From: Allacma fusca
Taxonomy: Eukaryota > Arthropoda > Collembola > Symphypleona > Sminthuridae
Direction: 5' to 3'
DNA: 64,000 bases
Assembly (NCBI GenBank): GCA_947179485.1
Contig: OX359247.1
Location: 8,957,060 to 9,021,059, forward strand
The notes beneath the pieces were generated by a model. It had not been told where the DNA came from, did not search any database, and saw only the letters and a program-made list of their open reading frames with translations. Both the position numbers and the translations under genes were made by a program. Positions 19,323 through 27,016 of the stretch are shown here, piece by piece. Position 1 is the first letter of the stretch. Every line of letters begins with the position of its first letter.

Positions 19323-19547
19323 GTAAGTCTTCAAAGTCCCGTTCTCAGCGATATCCCGAATCTCCTCCACGCGCGCTCTCCTCCCCGCCGCCGCCGCCGC
19401 CGCCGCGCTTCTGTTGCGGTTTGGCGAAAAAAGAGGGGGAGGGAAAAAAACCCAAACCTTACCCATCGTCCCACCCTTCCTTCGTACCTCGTTCGGAAGC
19501 ATGTATAATATGTAGGTTGAGGTAGTAATTAACTTTGTAATTTACAG
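19323..19547 (+). other. Intron of the cysteine-rich gene with (CCG)n tract
   Basis: This 225-nt intron has GTAAGT at the left and TTTGTAATTTACAG at the right. It contains seven CCG units at 19385-19405 and a purine-rich stretch (GAGGGGGAGGG), making it much more GC-rich locally than the AT-rich element around it. Confidence 0.65.
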
Positions 19548-20008
19548 AAGTTGTATCGGCATCTGCTAATGAAACAGCTCGCCCTGACAGTACAACAGGA
19601 CAGGACGTTTGCGGAACGGCGGACTGGGACAAGAATCCTCCAAGGGAATCTGACTGTACTTCGTCGACATGCAACAAGAAAGATAAGTGCAACAAGCGGA
19701 AATCAAGCCAGCCTGTCAAGATTGCATCTCATAAAATCATTGGACCGAAAATGAAGAATGCCGAGATTAGGTTTAAGCGATCGCCATACGCTGTCAGGAT
19801 TTCGACCGATCCGATCCCAAACGGTTGTGCGACATGCAAGGATAAATGCGACTGGGATAAGGTTATGGATACTACGTATGCTGAAATTGACTGGTCATGT
19901 CAAGAATGCAAAGAGCATCAAATCACTCTGAAGCAAAATCGGGATACTATAAGCATGATGATGAGCGATTTCGAGATTATGGCTGCGCATTTTCTTACGA
20001 AGTTTTGA
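19548..20008 (+). CDS. Spliced cysteine-rich protein, main exon (171 aa in total)
   Basis: Using acceptor TTTACAG at 19547 the frame runs 461 nt to TGA. With exon 19268-19322 this gives 171 aa. I do not recognise the family. The first half is polar, Ser/Thr/Cys-rich (TSSTCNKKDKCNKRKSS). The second half is compact: RFKRSPYAVRISTDPIP, then GCATCKDKCDW (C-x2-C-x3-C) and WSCQECKEH (C-x2-C-x2-H), a probable zinc site, then a Met-rich helix ending AAHFLTKF. It shares its promoter block with the DLS-motif gene, which suggests coordinated expression. It converges with the ATPase gene; AATAAA at 20036 serves the plus strand. An unspliced 85-aa product from ATG 19751 is a weaker alternative. Confidence 0.72.
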
Positions 20009-20023
20009 ATAAGTTGTAATCAT

Positions 20024-20674
20024 TTATTTTGGATTAATAAATACAATACAATCTGAATCAGGAAATACATTGCTTCTAAGTCTATAATTATCATTTTGAG
20101 TCTGGCTGCAATCAATCATAAGGTATCCATGAGGAACTGCAATGCACTGCTTGTACGCATCTTCCATCAGAGCATGCTTTTTCCCACAGTTCATTTGGCA
20201 TCCAATCTTATTCACGACTTGAGTTTCCCTTGGGTTTTTGAATAAGCAAATGTACTTGGCATTGGTTGTTAAAGGTCTTAACCCGTCATGAAAAAAGTTT
20301 TGTGTGATGAAAATAATGGAACAATTCCGATGATGACTTCCTCTAACAAATGCCTGCATGACATCTTTTGACTTTGAAGCTTCCTCCATTAGGTCGTCCA
20401 ATATATAAAGATATGGGTTTAGCATATCGTCGCCGAATTCTTTTGGCAAGCCATGATGGAATTGTATTTCAGGGAATTGATGCTTCATTGATGCAAATTC
20501 CTTCGGCTGATCAATACCATAGCAATACACGATATGCTCCACGTTAGGGAAAATGATCTCATTCCTTCGGGATATAATGCTTTTGGTAAGCTGGGATTTA
20601 CCGCTCATTGTAGGCCCCGAAATTACAAAGTTAAATGGAGCATGCAGAGTGTAATCAAACGTAGGTGCGTCCAT
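20024..20674 (-). CDS. FtsK/HerA-type genome-packaging ATPase, 216 aa
   Basis: Walker A is GPTMSGKS at residues 20-27 and Walker B is LYILDD at 89-94. ITQN at 123-126 is the polar sensor-type motif of this fold. Length and motif order match the A32-like packaging ATPases of Polintons and related DNA viruses, which drive genome entry into the capsid. ATG 20674 (ATCATGGAC) is the first Met. Upstream on the minus strand an ATATAAT box near 20718 and TCATTT (initiator A 20695) form a plausible but weak promoter. The gene converges with the cysteine-rich gene, the stops being 15 bp apart. Confidence 0.94.
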   Translation of the reverse strand: MDAPTFDYTLHAPFNFVISGPTMSGKSQLTKSIISRRNEIIFPNVEHIVYCYGIDQPKEFASMKHQFPEIQFHHGLPKEFGDDMLNPYLYILDDLMEEASKSKDVMQAFVRGSHHRNCSIIFITQNFFHDGLRPLTTNAKYICLFKNPRETQVVNKIGCQMNCGKKHALMEDAYKQCIAVPHGYLMIDCSQTQNDNYRLRSNVFPDSDCIVFINPK

Positions 20675-20800
20675 GATGAAACAATTAAGTGAAATGATTG
20701 ATTGAAATAGAAATTATATGATTTTGTATTAAGTTTGGGTTTTTTAATTATTTGTTTACACATGGAATATACATATTAACAACAATCCCATTTTATTACA
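20675..20800 (-). promoter_or_regulatory. Intergenic spacer: ATPase promoter and polymerase polyadenylation signal
   Basis: Between the polymerase stop (20801) and the ATPase ATG (20674), the minus strand carries AATAAA (20797-20792) for polymerase transcripts, then ATATAAT near 20718 and TCATTT near 20697 for the ATPase. AT-rich, with no coding content. Confidence 0.5.
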
Positions 20801-23800
20801 TCAAGTATCCAAATTAATCATATTCATAGCATCTTCACCTGCTTTTATAAATTCATCCATTTTTTTATAATGTACAATATCAAAATGACCGTACGCTAAA
20901 CTATTACTAAACGTACTGTGAAACCTTTTATTATCAAAAGCATTTAACCCTCGCTTTTGCTCCTGTACATTATATAACCTATGTCCTATTGAAGCTATTT
21001 TTCTATATATAACTAACCTAGACTCAGACGCTTCCCTTAATACGATATCAAAATCTTCAAACGTTTGATGATTCTTGACATGACTCTGTGGTATACCCTT
21101 AGCTTTCTTATCTATTAAACCATCATAAGTTAAATATGCATACATTTTAGATTTTAAGAACCGGAAAGACTTAATCGGATGCCCTGCTGAGACATCCTTC
21201 ATAACACCTCTAACTTTGTTATTTGTTTCTAAATAGAACTGCTGCCAGTTAGCACTTACATTTCTACACGGTTTAAAATTAGACAAGTCATATAAATGAT
21301 GATCTTCCCTCATATCTTTATACACATCTAAATTATGATTAGAACTCACTATACTAACCATTAAACTATCTGTATCTGTACCTATAAGTTTTACTTGACA
21401 ATTGTTATCGTTATTATACTTTTCCTTAAGATAGTTATAGTAAAAATCATACATTACAATTTTGCTAATGTCCAAACATGAAATTCCTGTGTAAATTGGT
21501 TTATTTAAGTACACGCTACTTTTTGCCATGACAAATAGAGCAATATTGGGAGTTACCATGATAATATCCTTTAAAGAGGATTTTCTAGAAAAATTTAAAA
21601 CTCTATCACGGTGTCTGCAATTTGAATTTTTATTTTTAGTTATGACATGAATCTTTGTTCTATTTCTAACTGATTCTACCGATTTTCCAAATACGTTATT
21701 TACAATCTGTTTATAGAACGTCTTCTCAAATTCAGACGTAGCGGCCTTCCTACGCTCGGTACATAAATCAATGAAACACCTAAGCCAATCAGACTGTTCA
21801 AATTTTAAAATTCTGTGGACCTTATCTAGAGACATGCCTAATTCAATGTATTTTTTAAGTGCCCTATAATGAACTACATATTTGATTTTTGGATGCAAAT
21901 CAGCGATCAACTTCCCGACCTTCATGGAACCATGAGGTAATTTCAAGTCGCTTTGCAATTCGACTTGATGAGCAGACATTTCATCGATATCCACGCATCG
22001 CTTTTGCGGTGCAAGTGGATAGTCGTTGAAGTAATTATGCTTGTCTTCAGGCACGGAAAGATCTACCTCAAAAAAGTAACCCTCCTGACCATCATCAGCC
22101 AAGTTCAAAATATTGTCAGTTCGGGACAAATACATGACTTGCGACTCTGGTAGCCAAGCAAAGTTTTTTGTAGGCAGATGAGAATCCATTGCTTTTGCAT
22201 ACAATGCATTTGCATCCCAATACATAATATATTCGCAGTCTTTGGAAGGATCATACGTTTCAGGGACATACTTATTGTTAGCGTCAGCATATCTTTTAGA
22301 GCCTGAGCCTGCATAACCACCTCTCAGTGCAGCCTCTAAAAAGATGTGCATATCGTTATCCCTAATGTAATCTAACTCAATCTTGCTGTACTTCAATGCA
22401 GCCTGCCAACTAATCATTGGTAAACTAAAAAAGCGAGCAGGGTCCAAGCTAAATGAGCTGAGGAAAAGATTGCGAAAATTTTGAAAAACATCAGCTAACA
22501 AGGTGACATCCAACTTACAATAAAAATTGCAGTATTCACCCATGTCCTGTATTCCAAATTTTTCCCAGACTCTTTGAGCGTGCTGATAATCAGCAGGGCT
22601 AATGTGCTCATCCTTTAATTTTGAATAAAAGGATTCTATTGGAGGAAGCTCCTTTTTTTGCAAGTCAGCATACGAAGTTATGGCTTCATAAGGAAAGACG
22701 CCTTTCTTAAAAAGCAGATTTTCATGATCTGCAGCTGCCGGATAATCTTGCCTAAAAACTTCCTTTGTGAGTTTAAACTTATCCGAACCTTTCTCGCCTA
22801 ATACCCCTACAAGCTTATCTAATGAACTACTGAGAAATTTCAAACTATCAATGAAAACAAGGTTCTTATTAATTTCTATAGATAAGAACTTTTCGGTGCT
22901 GAGTGGAATAACAGAGATAGACTCAATAGACTCGTGATCTAGATTGGTTACGATTGGATGACTATCATAACCGCAGAGATTATGTACTACAACCGGAATT
23001 TTAGAGCACCAGCTAGCTCTAATGTTACATTTGCTGTGCGCCTGACCTAGATACATGTGCGTGAAATGATCATGATGCTCGACGGCCTTCTCACCATCCT
23101 CTCCCCAAGGATGGATAATGCTCTGACAGAAAAAGCAAATATCCTTATTAATTGCGCTCATATCTGATGGGTATTTTCTATTTGTCGAAGCCTCTACCTG
23201 TCTACACTCCATCTCTTCTATGAGAGTGGATGAGAAAGTAGTAATGTCATTAAAAAAGACATCCATTAGATTCTCGTCATCACTTTGAATGTGATACGTA
23301 CTCTTATGCCGCAGTTCACCCTTGGGTCCTACGCATATATACGAATATGAGCATGGTATATGCTCGTCTGTGTACTCCCTACATCCGGAAGTGGCAGTAG
23401 GTCGAAAGTGATAGGCATGTGGATTCGGAAGTTTGCCAAATCTATCTGCCTTCGCCGGATCTTTCGGGACAATTTTGGACTCAAAGTCCAAATATATAAC
23501 ATACGGGGCTGGAACCATATAGTTGAAAGCTTCAAAACGAATTTTGGCTGTAGGGTCAGAGTTAAAAATTGCTTTCTGAGCTCCTATCACTGCACATCGC
23601 TCAATGTGCAAGCTCAAACTTTCAGGGGAACGAAATGACTCTAAACAATATCTGCACAAATGTACTCTGTTTCTTGTCTCTGGATTAGAGAACAAGCTAT
23701 CAAGATCCCTACATAATACGTAATGCTCGTTGACACTATCATCAACTCGTGCAGGGATCTTATGACTCGGATCAATGAGGTTCTCCTCTCTCTCCTTTTG

Positions 23801-25344
23801 AATGATCATGAACAAATCTATAGTGTAATGTCTACTTTTGTCAACAACTGCCCTATGCTTTCTTTTGCCATAAATATCGTTATTATTATTGGATATAGCA
23901 CCTTGGTTAAATGTCTTGCTAATGTATAAAGGAAAAGTGCGTTTATGAATCATTTTCCTACGCTGAATGCTATGCTGTCTAGAATCCAATTTGTTAAAAT
24001 CCTTATGATCTGCAGTGATGCCTTCATCTTTAAAGCCAAAGATATTAACAGAAATAAAAGGGTTTTGCCGCTCAAATCTGGGAACCTGCTCTATCGTCAT
24101 TGGCATATGTATTCCTGTAAGGTCTAACTGTCTGATAATACTTCTATAACGTTGCATCTGATCTTGCGAGTAATTGAGATCGCGAATGCCTGCGGCAATC
24201 GCAAAAAGGAAACAAGAATCTAAATCTGTGGCGTTTTTATAACGCAGTTGACTAGCTGATAACTTTTCCTGCCTAAACGCTGATGCACTGTTGTTAACAT
24301 TAACGAATAAACATTTTTTACTACAATCTAAAGCATTTTCAAGTAAATATGGTAACTTAGTGTAAGTACCGCCCCTTAGGGGCTGATACTTGGTAATGAG
24401 CATATCAAGAATGGGTATGTCTATTAGAACTAACCCTGATCCATTCTCGCAGAAGTCTTCTATCATGAGAACTAGCTTTTGTATAATCGTTTCTAAAGTC
24501 TGAGCTATGCTATCTATATGAAGAATTATATGGGAAAACGATGACATCCATTTGACAATACTCTGAGGGTTACCCTCAGAATCTAATTTTTCGAAAATGA
24601 CATTAATATGAATGATAATTTTAATAGTATTAAAAATCTTCAAATCATTTCGAATTTGATGAACTAACTGGGGTCTTACGGAGTTCATAAAACCGCGTAA
24701 ATCGGTGGCATGTGCTACATTCGTTAAGTCTATTCTGTATGATTTTAAGTTATTTGTGATATTGGTACTAGTTGGATAGAGTTTGACCTTGGTTTTATTA
24801 GGCTTTTTACTACTTTGACGCTTGCGCGCCTTTTCATTACTTTTAACTACATTTTTAACAACCTGATTAATACGTTCGAAGTCATGTTCCTTCATATGTT
24901 CATCATAAACCTTTTTAGAGCTAAATGTTAAACTACAGCTATCACATCTATAATTTTTTCTAACATGAGTTTTCTTATGAGCTGAATATTCAAAGTCGTG
25001 GAAATAGCTGGGGCAATAAGGGCATTTGAGTAATTTTGGTGAACCTTGCTGTTGTTGGTTGCCGCGATGATCTTGCTGTTGAGGTTGATTGAGATCCAGT
25101 ACTTCGATCAGCTCGTTCATGGCTTGGGTTGAAACCATGGGGAGAAGTTGTGAATCAGGAGCGTTGTGAATCCATAGCTGAGCATCCTCAGCTCCAGGCT
25201 GGACATCTGCTGGCGGTGGAGCAGCTGCTAGAAATTCCCGAGTCCTTAAATCAGCACAGAAGTTGCACATGTCCATGCCCGTGCAAGAACGATTGTCAGC
25301 TTGGCAGAAATGCATATCTTCCAGACTCAGACCGTCAAAAGGAT
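20801..25344 (-). CDS. DNA polymerase B (protein-primed type), catalytic exon 3
   Basis: Replicates the element. The acceptor ATTTATTGCAG ends at 25345; the frame open upstream of it is intronic. With the two upstream exons the protein is 1,743 aa (numbers below count that form). Order: C2H2 fingers at about 337-382 (CPYCPSYF..H..H and CDSCSLTF..H..H); a Polinton-type N-terminal region containing GIHMPMTIEQVPRFE; another finger (CRYCLESF...H-x3-C); exonuclease motif YLDFES (Asp849); a C-x2-C (CFFCQS) and HDHFT segment; polymerase motif A YWDANALY (Asp1273); motif B with NNVFGKSVE; motif C GTDTDS (Asp1553, Asp1555); and KKAKGIPQ. The catalytic aspartates of both activities are present. No internal stop was seen. 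Confidence 0.95.
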
Positions 25345-25581
25345 CTGCAATAAATAATAAACAAAAAATAAACATTTGATATATAAATACGGATTCAGGA
25401 GGGTAAGCGCGTGCCCAATGTCGAGCCGAAGGCTCGACTTCCCGGGGAATACGATAGTTGCCGTCGCAATTTGGGGGATTCTATAAATAGATTGCAATTT
25501 TTGACAACGAAAGGGACTTGAAGAATTGAAGACAAAATCATTAAAAAAGGAATATTTTTTAATTAAATATTAAAATAATAC
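25345..25581 (-). other. Polymerase B intron 2 (237 nt) with TATA-like boxes and a perfect hairpin
   Basis: Bounded by GAAG|GTATTA and ATTTATTGCAG; phase 1 on both sides. It contains a perfect hairpin at 25420-25438 and two TATA-like boxes (TATATAAATAC near 25381, TATAAATAG near 25482; reverse strand TATTTATA). These might drive a shorter polymerase transcript that starts in the intron. Confidence 0.55.
25420..25438. repeat. Perfect 8-bp GC-rich hairpin in polymerase intron 2
   Basis: GTCGAGCC, loop GAA, GGCTCGAC. It is a strong short stem-loop inside AT-rich sequence. Its role is unknown. Confidence 0.6.
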
Positions 25582-25821
25582 CTTCGATATCATTGTCCAC
25601 TGCCATCGCCTCAGGGATTTGAGGCTGAGCTTCCACAACAGGAAGTTGGGGCAGCACTTCCAAAACAGGATCTTGGGGCAGCACTTCCAAAACAGGATCT
25701 TGGGGCAGCACTTCCACATCAGGAACTTGGGTCGGAACTTGATCCAATAGCTCCCTAATTTCGGCTACTCTGAAAGCCTCCAGCATGTCCTCTTCCACAT
25801 CAGAGTCCATACCATCCAAAT
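25582..25821 (-). CDS. DNA polymerase B, exon 2: acidic region with 9-residue repeats
   Basis: The acceptor TAATCTTTTCAG precedes 25821 and the donor G|GTATTA follows 25582. The exon has 240 nt and keeps phase 1 on both sides, so it joins exons 1 and 3 in frame. It encodes an acidic helix-like start (DSDVEEDMLEAFRVAEIREL) followed by four 9-residue units of the EVLPQDPVL type. No known domain is recognised; it is probably a flexible linker or interaction region. The donor is less canonical than that of exon 1, so exact usage should be taken as probable. Confidence 0.7.
25624..25731. repeat. Four 27-bp tandem repeats inside polymerase exon 2
   Basis: Units start at 25624, 25651, 25678 and 25705; the middle two are identical and the outer two diverged. 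The length keeps the reading frame, so copy number could vary without breaking the gene. Confidence 0.85.
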
Positions 25822-25904
25822 CTGAAAAGATTATATAAAATAATTTAAAATTCATTCAATAATAAATAAAAATTGCAAATAATATAAAAATATAATTCAC
25901 TTAC

Positions 25905-26352
25905 TCTTCTTTTTAATGGGAATTGCAACCGGCGGCATTGGGGCGATCCGTTTCAACATTTCCCGTCTGGCTGTCTCCGCCAGAGCTTTACGCTTAGCCT
26001 CCAAAGTCCTCCTAGCTGCCAGGTACCTCATTCTAACCTCATTGCGAGGGCATTTTTCAGCAAAGTGTAGTTCCAAATCTTCGATCTTGAACTGTTTTAC
26101 ATTGCACTTGCAGAGGAAATACGGCCTGATGAAGGACCCATTAACTTTTTTCCAGCTTCTGGAGTTCGAATGCCATCCCATACACTTCAGCTCGTAATGA
26201 GCGCGGAGTTCTTCGATGGCGGAAAATCCATTTGGGCAAACACAGACAAACTTCCGTACTAAAACTCTGTAGCCATTCACTACTTCCACAAACTCACACT
26301 TGAGAGGAGCAGCAGTAGAACTTCCAGCACACTCAGCTTGATTTGCAGCCAT
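25905..26352 (-). CDS. DNA polymerase B, exon 1: paired C-x-C-x12-H-x4-C motifs
   Basis: The first ATG on the predicted transcript is 26352 (TAATGGC). The exon ends at GTAAGTG (intron 1 is 83 nt, 25904-25822). It encodes 149 residues. Two motifs have identical spacing C-x-C-x12-H-x4-C: Cys37, Cys39, His52, Cys57 and Cys81, Cys83, His96, Cys101. Both show the finger-like end (ELRAHYELKC and DLELHFAEKC). Residues 105-149 are a basic helix-like stretch ending PIKKK. I do not recognise the domain from other polymerases; a non-classical zinc finger is likely. It could be a separate gene, but both splice junctions are frame-consistent with the polymerase. Confidence 0.7.
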
Positions 26353-26485
26353 TATTATAATTATTTTCAAAATTTCGAAAAAAACTTGGTTCAAGGTTAC
26401 AGAAATACGAAAAGGAATATTTTTCAAGACTTGGGTAAAACAACTAAGGACTCAGCAGTTCAGGCAGTAAGAATAACAATCTTGA

Positions 26486-26514
26486 CAATGAACAAGTGAG
26501 GATCCTTATTATAC
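26486..26514 (-). promoter_or_regulatory. Core promoter of polymerase B
   Basis: On the minus strand GTATAATAAGG is followed 24 bp later by TCATTG, the same initiator core and spacing as at the integrase (16890-16917). It gives a leader of about 137 nt before ATG 26352. Confidence 0.5.
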
Positions 26515-26618
26515 CCCCAGTCCGACAACTTTCTAATTTTACAGTCGAGCAGCTAATCCGCACCGGCTGGCCACATTTATTTCGGGCTTAATCCTTTCCT
26601 TTGACGGTCCCTTTACGA

Positions 26619-26857
26619 GCCCTTTATTTAGAACTTTACCCATACTTTCACATTTTAATAGCGTGTGATTGACGGGTGGACTTGGAAATATTTTTTCCAA
26701 AGGCGCCGCACATGGCTCCTTATACACAGAAGCCCTTTATTTAGAACTTTGACTTAGAACTTTGTCCATACTTTCACAATTTAATTTCATGTGATTGACA
26801 GCTGGACTTGTAAATATTTTCCCCAAAGGTACCGCACATGACTCCTTATACACAGGT
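26619..26857. repeat. Diverged tandem duplication near the right end
   Basis: The unit at about 26619-26731 and that at about 26732-26857 share CCTTTATTTAGAACTTT, CATACTTTCACA, GTGATTGAC and TCCTTATACACAG blocks in the same order. The second unit has an extra GACTTAGAACTTTG insertion near 26751. No counterpart is seen next to the left terminal repeat. Confidence 0.8.
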
Positions 26858-26878
26858 GCTTTAACCTTACAGCACCTG
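26853..26878. repeat. Perfect 8-bp hairpin near the right terminus
   Basis: CAGGTGCT (26853-26860) and AGCACCTG (26871-26878) pair around a 10-nt loop, just before a TA-rich stretch and the terminal repeat. Confidence 0.6.
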
Positions 26879-26935
26879 CATGTATATATATGATGGTATA
26901 TGTATATATATATCATCGTCGAGGTCATTGCGGTA

Positions 26936-27010
26936 CTTTGGGGATTAAGGTCACCTATACCTACAGCATGGGGCGTTTCAGGCCGCATGGGCATACACGG
27001 TATACCTACT
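26936..27010 (-). repeat. Polinton terminal inverted repeat, right
   Basis: Exact reverse complement of 9689-9763, ending GGTATACCTACT at 27010. The last base abuts the right target duplication. Confidence 0.96.
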
Positions 27011-27016
27011 CGCGGT
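27011..27016. repeat. Polinton target-site duplication, right copy
   Basis: CGCGGT, identical to 9683-9688. The empty site would have read ...TTTCTCCAG-CGCGGT-TATGTTTC... Confidence 0.95.

Larger units (their letters stand above)
26353..26935. other. Polinton right subterminal region
   Basis: Non-coding. Nearest the gene are the minus-strand GTATAATAAGG box (26514-26504) and TCATTG (initiator A about 26489). Further right come two diverged tandem copies of a roughly 115-125-bp unit, a hairpin at 26853-26878 and an AT-rich stretch before the terminal repeat. The related short open frames here arise from the duplicated unit and look non-coding. Confidence 0.6.
9689..27010. mobile_element. Complete Polinton/Maverick self-synthesising virus-like transposon
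   Basis: The element is 17,322 bp, within the usual 15-20 kb of Polintons. Diagnostic content is visible: a DDE integrase (16922-17854), protein-primed-type DNA polymerase B (20801-26352, spliced), an FtsK/HerA-type packaging ATPase (20024-20674), an adenain-like cysteine protease (15289-15825) and a capsid-protein set (11906-15292). Termini are 75-bp identical inverted repeats flanked by a perfect 6-bp duplication. No internal stop breaks the large genes; the only break seen is a -1 frame change in the small gene at 16478-16797. It lies in an intron of a minus-strand sidestep-family gene. Perfect repeats and intact genes suggest recent insertion (inference). Confidence 0.97.

Noticed and set aside
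19256..19525. Unspliced frame giving a poly-proline, cysteine-ending 89-aa peptide
   Set aside because: It is readthrough of the GTAAGT donor into the CCG-rich intron; the spliced reading gives a longer, more ordinary protein.
26353..26427. Extension of polymerase exon 1 upstream of ATG 26352
   Set aside because: Begins with TTG and has no ATG; it is treated as leader.
26539..26994. Two similar short minus-strand frames near the right end
   Set aside because: Their resemblance is explained by the tandem DNA duplication; there is no promoter or family match.
9689..27010. Endogenous adenovirus or virophage rather than Polinton
   Set aside because: The DDE integrase, 6-bp target duplication and AG...CT inverted repeats define a Polinton; the capsid, protease and ATPase are shared ancestry.
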